The notes: generated by a model from the sequence alone, not told the origin. A DNA stretch of 64,000 nt from Streptomyces sp. NBC_00236 (GCF_036195045.1 NZ_CP108100.1:5332001-5396000), one strand, 5' to 3'; positions 1-9,766 are shown, counted from the first letter of the stretch. Translations and numbers: made by a program.

Positions 1-152
1 GCGACCAGGCAGAGGTAGCAGTCGAGCCCCACGGCGAGATACCGGCGCACCTCACCGGCCCGGGGCGGCGTCCCCGGCGCGGGCCGCTCCGACCCCCCGG
101 GGACGTACGGAGGCCCCGGCTGCCGGTATCCGAGCAGCGGTCCTGCGGTCAA
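1..152 (-). CDS. RDD-like membrane protein, N-terminal fragment (runs off the window)
   Basis: This is an open reading frame on the minus strand that runs off the left edge, so only about 50 residues are visible. They are rich in Pro and Gly and end in RYLAVGLDCYLCLVA, which resembles the start of the first membrane helix of RDD-family proteins (an Arg-Tyr pair followed by a hydrophobic run containing Asp). The best start is a TTG at 152, with an AAAGG-like ribosome site just before it. The family call rests on this short motif only. It could be another small actinobacterial membrane protein with a Pro/Gly-rich cytoplasmic leader. Confidence 0.45.
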   Translation of the reverse strand, partial: MTAGPLLGYRQPGPPYVPGGSERPAPGTPPRAGEVRRYLAVGLDCYLCLV

Positions 153-288
153 CGGCCTTTGCCTGTAAGGAGTATGGGGATCGCGGCCCTTGCGGTTCCC
201 CCGTGATGTCGTCATGACGGAATCATGTCTGATAGCCCGTCACCGCGGGCCCGGACCGCACACCTGCGGGCATCGCGGCCGGCGGCGC

Positions 289-310
289 GTGGTGTAGCCC
301 GCTACACCAC
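289..310. promoter_or_regulatory. 22-bp perfect palindrome, probable operator
   Basis: Two perfect 10-bp arms (GTGGTGTAGC and its complement) flank a 2-bp centre. The site lies between the minus-strand gene starting at 152 and the small membrane-protein gene at 418. It is too short-looped for a terminator and looks like a dimeric repressor site. The cognate regulator is not identifiable here. Confidence 0.45.
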
Positions 311-417
311 CGGTCCGGGAGTCCGGCCCCTCGTACCGGCGTCCGTCCGTCGCGAAGATGGGGGACACGGCCGGGCAGCTGCCCGGCACGACCGCCCGAC
401 CTCTCCTGGAGGAACCC

Positions 418-588
418 GTGAAGCAGCTGCTCCGGACCGTGCTCCTCGTCGCACTCGTCGCGAACGTCTCGCTGAACTTCCTGGTGGAACAGGAAGGACC
501 GAACATTGCCCTGAGCGTGGTCTCGGGCGTGGTCGTGCTCGCGTCGGCGGCAGGCCTGTGGATGCTGCGCGGCCCGCGCGAGAGCTGA
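418..588 (+). CDS. Small two-helix membrane protein, 56 aa
   Basis: The GTG at 418 is preceded by GGAGG at a good distance, so I prefer it to the upstream ATG at 358, whose extra residues are Gly/Pro-rich and uninformative. The product begins VKQLLRTVLL and contains two hydrophobic stretches (roughly residues 4-22 and 30-48) separated by a short polar segment with Glu-Gln-Glu. It ends in a basic Arg-containing tail. It should be an integral membrane protein of unknown role. It sits alone between a palindromic operator candidate and the gdhA promoter region, so I cannot infer a pathway. Confidence 0.6.
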   Translation: MKQLLRTVLLVALVANVSLNFLVEQEGPNIALSVVSGVVVLASAAGLWMLRGPRES

Positions 589-2335
<1,747 letters not shown>

Positions 2336-2353
2336 CCGGATCCCCGGCGCACC

Positions 2354-2393
2354 GAGACCGGCCCGGGACGCGGAAGCGTCCCGGGCCGGTCTC
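2354..2393. terminator. Bidirectional terminator between gdhA and the DUF2568 gene
   Basis: A perfect 18-bp GC-rich inverted repeat with a GGAA loop begins 18 bases after the gdhA stop and abuts the stop codon of the convergent gene. It can serve both transcripts. Confidence 0.85.
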
Positions 2394-2794
2394 TACTCCG
2401 CGGGCTGCGGCCCGCGCCGGAACGTCTCGGCCAGCCCCGTGTTCACCACGACCGCGACGGCCATGACCAGGGCCGCCGTCGGGTGCCCCACCTCGTACAG
2501 CGCGAAGGCGCCGCCGCCGAGCACCACCGCCTTGACGGCGAGCACGCCGGGCAGCGGCAGACGGATCCGGGCACGGGGTGCGGCGAACAGGGCCCACAGG
2601 GCGATGGCCAGGGCCAGGAGCGCTGTTCCCAGCAGGAGTTGGACCGCCAGGCCCTCGCCGAGAGTGAGCCCCCACCAGAACAGGCAGGCCAGCGCCACCA
2701 CTTCGAGGACGAACGCCAGGAACTCGTTGACCGCCCACCACGGGCGGCCCTTCAGCGAAGGGATCGCCGGTCCGTCCGTACGGTTGTCATGCAT
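2393..2794 (-). CDS. YrdB/DUF2568 family membrane protein
   Basis: This is a 133-residue integral membrane protein. After a polar leader (about 20 residues) come four hydrophobic helices, with the family pattern of an Asn-Glu in helix 1 (VNEFLAF), a Trp-rich turn, and AAP-R between helices 2 and 3. I recognise this arrangement as the DUF2568/YrdB family; its function is unknown. The ATG at 2794 follows a purine-rich GGGGTGGGGG stretch. It converges on gdhA and runs in the same direction as msrA upstream. The 47-bp gap from msrA leaves room for read-through, so a shared transcript is possible but not shown. Confidence 0.8.
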   Translation of the reverse strand: MHDNRTDGPAIPSLKGRPWWAVNEFLAFVLEVVALACLFWWGLTLGEGLAVQLLLGTALLALAIALWALFAAPRARIRLPLPGVLAVKAVVLGGGAFALYEVGHPTAALVMAVAVVVNTGLAETFRRGPQPAE

Positions 2795-2841
2795 GGTGCC
2801 CCCACCCCTCGACTCTCACGTCCGGGGTGAGGGTATCCGGC

Positions 2842-3507
2842 TCAGTTACCGGCCGGGGCCACACCGATCGGGCAGGAGACACCGGTGCCGCCGATCCCGC
2901 AGTAGCCGGCGGGGTTCTTGTCGAGGTACTGCTGGTGCGCGGGCTCCGCGGGCCAGAAGGTCCGGCCCTCGGCGGGCAGGATCTCCGTGCTGATCTCGCC
3001 GTAGCCGGAGCCCGTGAGGACCTTCTGGTACGCCTCGCGGGAGGCCGCCACGGCCGCCGCCTGCTCGGGGGAGTGGGTGTAGACCGCGGAGCGGTACTGC
3101 GTGCCCACGTCGTTGCCCTGGCGGAAGCCCTGGGTCGGGTCGTGGGACTCCCAGAAGACCTTCAGGAGCTGGGCGTACGTGACGGTCTTCGGGTCGTACA
3201 CGACGCGGACCGCCTCCGTGTGGCCGGTCAGGCCGGAGCAGACCTCCTCGTACGCGGGGTTCTCCGTGTAGCCGCCCTGGTAGCCGACGAGCGTCGTCCA
3301 GACGCCGTCCGTCTCCCAGAACTTCCGCTCGGCGCCCCAGAAACAGCCCATCGCGAAGTCCGCGACCTCCAGGCCCTCCGGGTACGGGCCCAGCAGGGCG
3401 TTGCCCAGGACCGTGTGCCGGGACGGGACGGTGAATTCCGGGGTGGCGCGGCCGCGCAGGGCCTCCTCCGGTGTGGGGAGCTGCGGGGTGCGGCGGTGCA
3501 GGAACAT
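2842..3507 (-). CDS. msrA: Peptide methionine sulfoxide reductase MsrA
   Basis: MsrA reduces the S-epimer of methionine sulfoxide in proteins and repairs oxidative damage in the cytoplasm. The 221-residue product has the active-site motif GCFWGAE with the catalytic Cys at about residue 55, the substrate-pocket [17 protein letters not shown] segment, and a C-terminal [11 protein letters not shown] tail. That tail provides candidate recycling cysteines near 203 and 212. The ATG at 3507 is preceded by GGAGGAG. A near-perfect SigR-type promoter lies 37 bp upstream, which fits control by thiol-oxidative stress. No fused MsrB domain is present. The identification is secure. Confidence 0.96.
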   Translation of the reverse strand: MFLHRRTPQLPTPEEALRGRATPEFTVPSRHTVLGNALLGPYPEGLEVADFAMGCFWGAERKFWETDGVWTTLVGYQGGYTENPAYEEVCSGLTGHTEAVRVVYDPKTVTYAQLLKVFWESHDPTQGFRQGNDVGTQYRSAVYTHSPEQAAAVAASREAYQKVLTGSGYGEISTEILPAEGRTFWPAEPAHQQYLDKNPAGYCGIGGTGVSCPIGVAPAGN

Positions 3508-3543
3508 ACGGGGGCTCCTCCTGGATCGGTGTGCTGTCCGTAC

Positions 3544-3569
3544 AACGTCCCGGGAGGCCCGCGGATTCC
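3544..3569 (-). promoter_or_regulatory. SigR-type promoter of msrA
   Basis: On the minus strand the sequence reads GGAAT, then exactly 18 bases, then GTT. This is the published SigR (thiol-stress ECF sigma) consensus of Streptomyces. The -10 triplet is 37 bases ahead of the msrA ATG. The promoter overlaps a GC-rich imperfect hairpin. Confidence 0.75.
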
Positions 3570-3581
3570 GGGACCCCGCGG

Positions 3582-3704
3582 TCAGCGCCGGGGCGTGCCG
3601 TCCCCGGACTCGAAGGTCTCGGCGTACTCGGCGGCCCGCTTGCGGGCCCTGAGCCAGAAGTACACGCCGAGGCCGATCAGGATCAGGGGTATCAGTCGTG
3701 CCAC
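3582..3704 (-). CDS. Single-helix micro-membrane protein, 40 aa
   Basis: This small frame starts with GTG at 3704. The product has one clear transmembrane helix (residues 4-19) followed by [12 protein letters not shown] and an acidic/basic tail, giving an N-out or N-in single-span topology with a basic anchor. A weak AAGGA lies 12 bases upstream. Codon use is typical of the host. It lies between msrA and a larger membrane-anchored hypothetical protein on the same strand, 71 bp downstream of the latter, so it may be the end of that transcript. Function is unknown. It could also be the tail of a longer mis-started frame, but upstream sequence in frame reads as Arg/Gly-rich shadow. Confidence 0.55.
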   Translation of the reverse strand: MARLIPLILIGLGVYFWLRARKRAAEYAETFESGDGTPRR

Positions 3705-3775
3705 GGGAACACCGGTCCTTGTCGTGGGGTCGGCCGCTGCTTCGCGGTATCGGTACGTCCACGGTCGCACAAGGG

Positions 3776-4879
3776 CTACCGCGACAGCGTCGCCGGGCTG
3801 CCGCCGTTCGCCTCGTAGCCTGCCACCGCCAGGGCCCGGTACACGGTGTACTCGGCGGCCGGGTCGGAGTTCTCCGTCCACGGCAGCGCGCCCACGTGCC
3901 CGTCGATGCGGACCAGCTGGTTCATCGCCTCGGACCAGCGCTCCATCCGGACCAGGAACAGCACCAGGAGATGACGGACGTGCGCGAGCATCGGGTCGTC
4001 GGCACGGGCCGCGTGGACCGCGAACATCGCACCCTCGACTGCCCTGGTCACCACCTGGCTCCGGTAGAACCCCTGCACCAGATTGACCTCGGGCAGGTGC
4101 TCGTACACCGCGAACAGCGGCAGTGCGGCCAGCAACGAGCCCTGCGGGGCGCGGGCGGCCGCGGCGGTCGCGAAGCGGTCGGCCTCCTCGCGGGAGCCGT
4201 GCCACTTCTCGCACCAGAAGTGCAGCGCCGCGATGTGCGCGCCCATGTGGGCCGGCGCCCGGTCGATGATCTTCGCCCAGAGCTGGTCGAACTCCTCGTG
4301 GGAGTACCCCAGTCCGCGGGCCACGGCCAGCTCCACGAGGTACGGCACCGGGTCGCCCGGCGCCAGCAGGGCCGCCTCGCCGACCACGGTACGGGCCTCC
4401 TCCAGGATGATCCGGAAGTCGTCCGTACCGGCCGTCGACGAACGCCACGCCTGCTGCACCAGGAACTCCGCGTGCACGGCCGCGCCGCCCGCGTCCTTCG
4501 GCGCCTCGGCCCGCCACTTGCGCAGCCACGCCCCGCCGACGCCCGGCCGCTGCATCAGCTCAAGCGAAGCGGCCCCGGCGAAGGCCTGCACCCGCTGCCA
4601 GCGCACCTCGCCGTCCTTCGGTGTACCGGACAGCAGCTGGGACGCCGCCCGCCACTCCTGGGTGTGCTGGACGACATCGAGCACGTCGAGGAGATCCTGG
4701 TCGGGGCCCGGCATCCGGATGTCCAGCTCCTCCTGACGCACGAAGCCGTAGGTGTCCGGGTCGGCGGCGTCCGGGGAACCGGGCGCCACCTGACGGATAC
4801 CACCGCGACGCCGCAGCACGAAGGGGCCGACGACCGCGGCGAGCATGCACAGCGCGAACAGGAACCACAGAATCTCCAT
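3776..4879 (-). CDS. Membrane-anchored helical-repeat protein of unknown function
   Basis: The 367-residue product starts at ATG 4879 with a strongly hydrophobic N-terminal helix (residues 2-22) followed by RRR, so it is probably anchored with the bulk in the cytoplasm. The rest is all-helical, with alternating Ala/Leu-rich amphipathic segments and conserved aromatic positions ([39 protein letters not shown]). This resembles TPR-like repeats, but I could not define canonical units. It diverges from metB, with 68 bp between the starts. I recognise it only as a conserved actinobacterial hypothetical; a scaffold role is a guess from its shape. Confidence 0.7.
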   Translation of the reverse strand: MEILWFLFALCMLAAVVGPFVLRRRGGIRQVAPGSPDAADPDTYGFVRQEELDIRMPGPDQDLLDVLDVVQHTQEWRAASQLLSGTPKDGEVRWQRVQAFAGAASLELMQRPGVGGAWLRKWRAEAPKDAGGAAVHAEFLVQQAWRSSTAGTDDFRIILEEARTVVGEAALLAPGDPVPYLVELAVARGLGYSHEEFDQLWAKIIDRAPAHMGAHIAALHFWCEKWHGSREEADRFATAAAARAPQGSLLAALPLFAVYEHLPEVNLVQGFYRSQVVTRAVEGAMFAVHAARADDPMLAHVRHLLVLFLVRMERWSEAMNQLVRIDGHVGALPWTENSDPAAEYTVYRALAVAGYEANGGSPATLSR

Positions 4880-4947
4880 GCCCCCATTGTCACCGGACGG
4901 CCCGGTGCTCCGTGAGTGGCCTCGGCGGCGGACTACGCTCGGGGCCC

Positions 4948-6093
4948 ATGAGCGACCAGCACAGCTTCGAGACTCTCGCGATCCACGCGGGAAACACCGC
5001 CGATCCCCTCACCGGCGCCGTTGTACCGCCCATTTACCAGGTCTCCACGTACAAGCAGGACGGCGTGGGCGGGCTGCGCGGCGGCTACGAGTACAGCCGC
5101 AGCGCCAACCCGACCCGCACGGCGCTGGAGGAGAACCTCGCGGCCCTGGAGGGCGGCCGCCGGGGACTCGCCTTCGCGTCCGGCCTCGCCGCCGAGGACT
5201 GCCTGCTCCGTACGCTGCTGACCCCCGGCGACCACGTGGTCATCCCGAACGACGCCTACGGCGGCACGTTCCGGCTGTTCGCGAAGGTCGCCTCGCGCTG
5301 GGGCGTGGAGTTCTCCGTCGCCGACACCTCGGACGTGGCGGCGGTCCGGGCCGCGATCACCCCGCGCACCAAGGCGATCTGGGTGGAGACCCCGTCCAAC
5401 CCGCTGCTCGGCATCACCGACATCGCGGCCGTCGCCGGTGTCGCCCGTGCCGCCGGCGCACGGCTGGTCGTCGACAACACCTTCGCCAGCCCCTACCTCC
5501 AGCAGCCCCTCGCCCTCGGCGCCGATGTCGTGGTCCACTCCACGACCAAGTACATGGGCGGCCACTCGGACGTCGTCGGCGGCGCACTGATCGTCAACGA
5601 CCCCGACCTGTCCGAGGAGTTGGCGTACCACCAGAACGCGATGGGCGCCGTCGCCGGGCCGTTCGACGCCTGGCTGGTGCTGCGCGGCATCAAGACCCTC
5701 GCCGTCCGGATGGACCGGCACAGCGAGAACGCCACCAAGGTCGCCGACCTGCTGACCCGCCACCCCAAGGTCACCCAGGTCCTCTACCCCGGACTGCCCG
5801 AGCACCAAGGGCACGAGATCGCCGCCAAGCAGATGAAGGCGTTCGGCGGGATGGTGTCCTTCCGCGTCGCGGGCGGCGAGGAAGCGGCCGTCGAGGTCTG
5901 CAACCGCGCGAAGCTCTTCACGCTCGGTGAGTCGCTCGGCGGCGTCGAGTCGCTGCTGGAGCACCCGGGCCGGATGACGCACGCCTCCGCCGCCGGCTCC
6001 CCGCTGGAGGTCCCGGCCGACCTGGTGCGGCTCTCCGTCGGCATCGAGAACGGCGACGACCTGCTGGCCGACCTGACGCAGGCGCTCGGCTAG
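4948..6093 (+). CDS. metB: Cystathionine gamma-synthase
   Basis: This PLP enzyme joins an O-acyl-homoserine with cysteine to form cystathionine, the entry of the transsulfuration route to methionine. The 381-residue length matches the Cys/Met-metabolism PLP family. Visible landmarks are the N-terminal TLAIHAG segment, the phosphate-site YEYSRSANPTR, VDNTFASPYLQ, and HSTTKYMGGHSD with the Schiff-base Lys at about residue 201. The C-terminal LGESLGGVESLLEHP and LVRLSVGIE segments are typical. The ATG at 4948 lacks a strong ribosome site, so the message may be nearly leaderless. No riboswitch is visible in the 68-bp upstream gap. The close relative cystathionine gamma-lyase cannot be fully excluded by eye. 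Confidence 0.9.
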   Translation: MSDQHSFETLAIHAGNTADPLTGAVVPPIYQVSTYKQDGVGGLRGGYEYSRSANPTRTALEENLAALEGGRRGLAFASGLAAEDCLLRTLLTPGDHVVIPNDAYGGTFRLFAKVASRWGVEFSVADTSDVAAVRAAITPRTKAIWVETPSNPLLGITDIAAVAGVARAAGARLVVDNTFASPYLQQPLALGADVVVHSTTKYMGGHSDVVGGALIVNDPDLSEELAYHQNAMGAVAGPFDAWLVLRGIKTLAVRMDRHSENATKVADLLTRHPKVTQVLYPGLPEHQGHEIAAKQMKAFGGMVSFRVAGGEEAAVEVCNRAKLFTLGESLGGVESLLEHPGRMTHASAAGSPLEVPADLVRLSVGIENGDDLLADLTQALG

Positions 6094-6201
6094 GACCTTC
6101 CGTTCGGATCAGGCCGGACCACGGAGCGGGGTCCGGTGCGCGTGCCGGGGCCCGCGCGCCCGGCATGATCCAGACGAGAGGCCCGAGGACCGTGCAGGCG
6201 T

Positions 6202-6230
6202 GGGCGGGGCCGGTCCCACCGGCCCCGCCC
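6202..6230. terminator. Bidirectional terminator after metB
   Basis: A perfect 13-bp GC-rich stem with a 3-base loop sits between the convergent stops of metB (6093) and the DUF1059 gene (6245). Confidence 0.8.
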
Positions 6231-6244
6231 CGGTGCGGTCTCCC

Positions 6245-6436
6245 TCAGGCCGAGACCTTCTCGTCCTCCAGCGAGGCCCTGACCTGCTCCCTCAGCTCGG
6301 GACTGTCCGTGTGCTCATGGACCGAGATCGCGTGCTCGGTCGCGGCCCGCACGACTTCCTCCTCCTCGCCGGAGATGGTCAGCGAGCAGTTCGACACGCT
6401 CGGATACTTGCGGCAGTCGGCGATCTTCCTGGTCAT
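6245..6436 (-). CDS. DUF1059 family small protein
   Basis: The 63-residue protein starts at ATG 6436 behind GAGGAGG and reads MTRKIADCRKYPSVSNCS. It matches the DUF1059 pattern: a Cys in a D-C-R segment, then S-x-C-S-L-T-I-S-G, and a C-terminal acidic helix carrying an Ala-Thr-Glu-His segment. The two Cys residues suggest metal or redox sensitivity, but no function is established. An in-frame upstream extension (to 6550) would translate the duplicated end of the sigma-factor gene; I reject it because it lacks a ribosome site. Confidence 0.8.
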   Translation of the reverse strand: MTRKIADCRKYPSVSNCSLTISGEEEEVVRAATEHAISVHEHTDSPELREQVRASLEDEKVSA

Positions 6437-6490
6437 CACAGCCTCCTCGGCCGATGCTCCTCCAGGATAGATCGGGCAGCCCCGTGCGAA

Positions 6491-6557
6491 CCCGTCAGCG
6501 ACCTCGGCGGGCATTGATCCGTGCGACCCGTCAGCGACCTCGGCGGGCATTGATCCG
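6491..6557. repeat. Tandem 36-bp duplication over the 3' end of the sigma-factor gene
   Basis: A 31-bp sequence occurs at 6491-6521 and again at 6527-6557, exactly 36 bp apart. The right copy encodes the last residues and stop of the ECF42 sigma factor (INARRGR, stop). The left copy is an extra, untranslated copy just downstream of the stop. It looks like a recent slippage or unequal-crossover duplication. Confidence 0.85.
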
Positions 6558-7685
6558 GGCGGCCTGGCGCGTCAGATGGGCGCGCTCGGCGAGGTTGGGG
6601 GCCTGATGGGCCGCCTCCGCGTACAGCCGTGCCGCCTTCTCCGGATCGCCGTCGCGCTCGTGGAGGTACGCCGCCACCGCGGTGTGGCGGGGGAGCGAGG
6701 CGTCCAGCGCCGCGAGCGCCGCCAGGCCCGCGCGCGGCCCGTCCGCCTCCCCGACCGCGACCGCGCGGTTGAGCCGGACGACCGGACTGTCGGTCAGGCG
6801 CGCGAGCTCGTCGTACCACTCGACGATCTGCACCCAGTCGGTCTCCTCGGCAACGGGCGCGTCCGCATGGAGCGCCGCGATGGCGGCCTGCGCCTGGAAC
6901 TCGCCGAGCCGGTCGCGGGCGAGGGCCGCCTGCAGGATCCCGACGCCCTCGGCGATCGACGCGGTGTCCCACCTGCCGCGGTCCTGCTCGGCCAGCGGGA
7001 CCAGGCTGCCGTCGGACGCGGTCCGGGCGGCGCGCCGGGCATGGTGGAGCAGCATGAGGGCGAGCAGCCCCGCCACCTCGGGGTGGTCGACGGCGGCCGC
7101 GACCTGCCGGGTGAGACGGATGGCCTCGGCGGCCAGGTCGACGTCGCCGGAGTAGCCCTCGTTGAAGACCAGGTACAGGACGCGCAGCACGGTGGCGACA
7201 TCGCCCGGCCGGTCGAACCGCACGCCGGAGACGGTGCGCTTGGCCCGGCTGATGCGCTGCGCCATGGTCGCCTCGGGCACCAGGTAGGCCGCGGCGATCT
7301 GGCGCGTGGTGAGCCCGCCGACCGCCCGCAGCGTGAGCGCGACCGCCGACGCCGGGGTCAGCGACGGGTGCGCGCACAGGAAGTAGAGCTGGAGCGTGTC
7401 GTCCCCCGCGGGGGTCGGCCCGGGCACCGGCTCCTCCTCGACCCGGTCCTCACGGCGCCGGCGCGCCGTGTCGGCGCGCGTCGCGTCGAGGAACTTGCGC
7501 CACGCCACGGTGATCAGCCAGCCCTTGGCATCCCGCGGAGGGTCGGCCTCCCAGACCCGGAGCGCCTCGACCAGGGCGTCCTGCACCGCGTCCTCGGCCG
7601 CCGCGAAATCAGCTCCGCGGCGGACGAGGACGGCGAGCACGCCCGGGGTGAGGCTCCTGAGCAGGACCTCGTCGATCCGGTTCAT
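6531..7685 (-). CDS. ECF42-type RNA polymerase sigma factor with C-terminal TPR-like extension
   Basis: The 384-residue protein has an N-terminal sigma-2 region (about residues 5-75, with AAAEDAVQDALVEALRVW and GWLITVAWRKFLD). A sigma-4 region follows (about 115-170, GGLTTRQIAAAYLVPEATMAQRISRAKRTV). A long C-terminal helical domain (about 180-384, LVFNEGYSG, LNRAVAVGEADGP, YLHERDGDPEKAARLYAEA) completes it. That extension plus a neighbouring YCII gene defines the ECF42 group, in which the C-terminal domain takes the place of an anti-sigma factor. I chose ATG 7685. A GTG at 7697 overlaps the upstream YCII stop as GTGA and is also possible, so translation is coupled either way. The 3' end is duplicated downstream. 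Confidence 0.92.
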   Translation of the reverse strand: MNRIDEVLLRSLTPGVLAVLVRRGADFAAAEDAVQDALVEALRVWEADPPRDAKGWLITVAWRKFLDATRADTARRRREDRVEEEPVPGPTPAGDDTLQLYFLCAHPSLTPASAVALTLRAVGGLTTRQIAAAYLVPEATMAQRISRAKRTVSGVRFDRPGDVATVLRVLYLVFNEGYSGDVDLAAEAIRLTRQVAAAVDHPEVAGLLALMLLHHARRAARTASDGSLVPLAEQDRGRWDTASIAEGVGILQAALARDRLGEFQAQAAIAALHADAPVAEETDWVQIVEWYDELARLTDSPVVRLNRAVAVGEADGPRAGLAALAALDASLPRHTAVAAYLHERDGDPEKAARLYAEAAHQAPNLAERAHLTRQAARINARRGR

Positions 7686-7693
7686 CCGAGAGG

Positions 7694-8101
7694 TCACTCC
7701 GTGATGGTCGGGGCCTCGGTCAGGAACGGGCGCAGCTCCAGCCACTCGTGGATCGGCCTGCCGCCCGCGCCGGGGGCTGCCGACAGTTCCCCGGTCAGCT
7801 CGACGGCGCGCTCGTAGCTGTCGACGTCGATGATCATCCAGCCGGCGATGAGGTCCTTGGTCTCGGCGAAGGGTCCGTCGGTGACCGGCGGCCGACCCTC
7901 TCCGTCGTAGCGGACCCACGCTCCCTCGGGAGCGAGCGCCTGGCCGTCGACGAACTCACCGGTCTTCTCCAGCCGGGCCGCGAAGTCGTTCATGTACTGG
8001 ATGTGGGCCGAGACCTCCTCCGGCGTCCACTGGTCCATGCGCACGTCGTTGACCGGTGCCGGGGCGCCGCGGTAGTGCTTCAGCAACAGGTACTTGGCCA
8101 T
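7694..8101 (-). CDS. YCII-related (DGPF) protein, partner of the ECF42 sigma factor
   Basis: The 135-residue protein starts at ATG 8101 behind AAGGAGA and shows the YCII/DGPF fold signature, VTDGPFAETKDLIAGWMIIDVDS. YCII-like proteins form small alpha-beta barrels resembling enzymes of the muconolactone isomerase type, but no reaction is known for this subgroup. It is the first gene of a two-gene unit with the ECF42 sigma factor; its stop overlaps a possible sigma-factor start. In ECF42 loci such DGPF proteins are usually part of the regulon or signal path. Confidence 0.9.
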   Translation of the reverse strand: MAKYLLLKHYRGAPAPVNDVRMDQWTPEEVSAHIQYMNDFAARLEKTGEFVDGQALAPEGAWVRYDGEGRPPVTDGPFAETKDLIAGWMIIDVDSYERAVELTGELSAAPGAGGRPIHEWLELRPFLTEAPTITE

Positions 8102-8276
8102 GACGGTTCTCCTTGGTGCTCGTGCGGCCCTCTGTGGTCGCGTTCACCCCCGGGACGGAGCCGGTCGCGGGTTCTCGACACGGCCGCCCGGATTTTCCCG
8201 AGATGATTTCCGAGACGTTCTCCGACTGCGCCGACGAGCGTAGAGGAGCCGTCCCGCGATGTCCGGGTCCGACGCT

Positions 8277-8528
8277 CTACCAGCCGTCCAGCGGCGGTGT
8301 CGTCCCGGCGGGCGGCGCCTGCCAGGGCTGGGCCATCACCGCCCACACCGTGAACGCCACGACCGCCGCTGCCGCCGTCGCCAGCCCCAGCCGGCGCAGC
8401 CACCGCCGGCGGTGCAAGAGCCGGGCACCGCGCCGCGCCGCCCGCGCCGGCAGTCCCGCGGGCACGTGCGGACGGGAGGTCTCCAGCATCCGCCGGACCT
8501 CGTCCTCGTTGCGCCGGACCCCGCTCAC
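8277..8528 (-). CDS. Small one-TM protein coupled to a sigma factor, possible anti-sigma
   Basis: The 83-residue product starts at GTG 8528, which overlaps the stop of the upstream sigma-factor gene as GTGA, so the two are translationally coupled. An N-terminal polar segment (NEDEVRRMLETS) and a very basic stretch (RARRGARLLHRRRWLRRL) precede one hydrophobic helix (residues 48-66). A short Pro-rich outer tail ends in DGW. The layout (short cytoplasmic part, one TM, small outside part, coupled to a sigma gene) suggests a minimal anti-sigma factor or accessory protein. No zinc-finger HxxxCxxC motif is present, so this is inference from context. Confidence 0.65.
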   Translation of the reverse strand: MSGVRRNEDEVRRMLETSRPHVPAGLPARAARRGARLLHRRRWLRRLGLATAAAAVVAFTVWAVMAQPWQAPPAGTTPPLDGW

Positions 8529-9055
8529 GGCGCGGCCCGCAACTGCCGGGTGCGACCCCATCGCGCCGTCGGGCTCCGGGTGCCGCGCATCGTGGCCACC
8601 GAGCGGTCGCAGACGGTGCGGATCCGCTCCTGCGCCATCCCGAGCAGTGCCGACGCCTGCTCCTCCGGGACACCTTCGTACAGACGCAGCACGAGAACCA
8701 GCCGCTCCTGCGGGGTCAGCCGGTCCAGCAGCCCGCCGCGCGGACGGCGATGCCGCCACGCCTGACGGGCGAACCGGACGGCCAGATCCTGCCGGGTGCG
8801 GACGTACGGATCCTCGCCGTGCAGCTGGTCCCAGTCCGCGTACGTCCGGGCCAGCGCGGCCGTCAGAAGCCGCTGCGCGCGCTCTCCGGCGCCGGGCGGG
8901 TCCACCGGTTCGGCCGTGAGCAGGGTCGCGACGTGCAACAGCCGGCCCGCCGCGCCCGCCACGAAGGCCTCGAACTCCTGGGCGCGGCGCCGCTGTCGGT
9001 TCGCGTGACGCTCTCGCACGAGGTCAATCGGAGCGCTCCGCGGGCCCCGGGTCAA
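8525..9055 (-). CDS. Sigma-70 family (SigE-like ECF) RNA polymerase sigma factor
   Basis: The 176-residue protein has an N-terminal sigma-2-like helix (FEAFVAGAAGRLLHVATLL), a middle YADWDQL segment, and a sigma-4 helix-turn-helix (LTPQERLVLVLRLYEGVPEEQASALLG, about residues 112-150). It fits the small SigE-type group common in Streptomyces. The first start is a TTG at 9055 without a clear ribosome site; an internal GTG about 36 bases later is an alternative. It heads a two-gene unit with the one-TM protein. The region 2 match is weaker than region 4. Confidence 0.75.
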   Translation of the reverse strand: MTRGPRSAPIDLVRERHANRQRRRAQEFEAFVAGAAGRLLHVATLLTAEPVDPPGAGERAQRLLTAALARTYADWDQLHGEDPYVRTRQDLAVRFARQAWRHRRPRGGLLDRLTPQERLVLVLRLYEGVPEEQASALLGMAQERIRTVCDRSVATMRGTRSPTARWGRTRQLRAAP

Positions 9056-9079
9056 CCCCCGGGAGCCCGGCGGCCCGCG

Positions 9080-9610
9080 CTATCCCGCAGGCGGGGCCTG
9101 GTGCGAGGCCTGCCGCGCGGCCAGGGCCGCGTTGAACCGGGTGAGCAGTGCGCAGAACGTGTCCCGCTCGTCCTCGGACCACTCGTCCGTCACCTGCGAC
9201 ATCAGCTCGCGCCGGGAGGAGCGGACCTCGTCCAGCCGGGCCTGTCCGCGCGGCGACAGCTGGAGCACGACCGCGCGGCCGTCCTCCGGGTGCGAGGTGC
9301 GCTTGACCAGACCGGTGTCCACGAGCGGTGCGACCTGCCGGGTCACGGTCGACGAATCGATCCCCATCCCGGCGGCCAGCGCCTTGACGCCCATGGGGCC
9401 TTCCCGGTCCAGCCGGTTGAGCAGCAGATACGCGGCGCGGTCCATGGAGTTGCGCACCTGGCCGACGCCGCCGAGGCGGGTCTGCTCGGCGCGCCGGGCG
9501 AAGACCGCGACCTGGTGCTGCAGAGCGTCGAGGAGGTGGTCGTGACCCGGGTTCTCCGGGGCGGCGCCCCCGGAAGGAGACGCGGCAGTCGTCATGTCCT
9601 GAGGGGGCAT
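9080..9610 (-). CDS. MarR family transcriptional regulator
   Basis: The 176-residue protein has the winged helix-turn-helix of MarR regulators: ALAAGMGIDSSTVTRQVAPLVDTGLVKR forms the recognition helix region and HPEDGRAVVLQLSPRGQ the wing. Helices at both ends (DALQHQVAVFARRAEQ; EDERDTFCALLTRFNAALAA) would form the dimer. The start could be ATG 9610 or ATG 9595; neither has a strong ribosome site. It is divergent from the threonine ammonia-lyase gene with a 156-bp gap, so it may control itself, that gene, or neither. No obvious palindrome was found in the gap. The ligand is unknown. Confidence 0.88.
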   Translation of the reverse strand: MPPQDMTTAASPSGGAAPENPGHDHLLDALQHQVAVFARRAEQTRLGGVGQVRNSMDRAAYLLLNRLDREGPMGVKALAAGMGIDSSTVTRQVAPLVDTGLVKRTSHPEDGRAVVLQLSPRGQARLDEVRSSRRELMSQVTDEWSEDERDTFCALLTRFNAALAARQASHQAPPAG

Positions 9611-9766
9611 GGCCGGGGGCTCTCTTCGTGCGGTGTCGGATGGGTGGGGGACAGAGTACGCGGCCCCGGGGCAACGCGTACCAGTGCCGCACAAACCTGC
9701 GGACATCGACGCAGGACGGGTCCGTCCGCGGCGGCCGCAACCCCTTTCAGCTGCAAGACTTGCGGT

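Noticed and set aside
4880..4947. SAM-type riboswitch ahead of metB
   Set aside because: The gap to the divergent gene is only 68 bp and shows no conserved riboswitch core.
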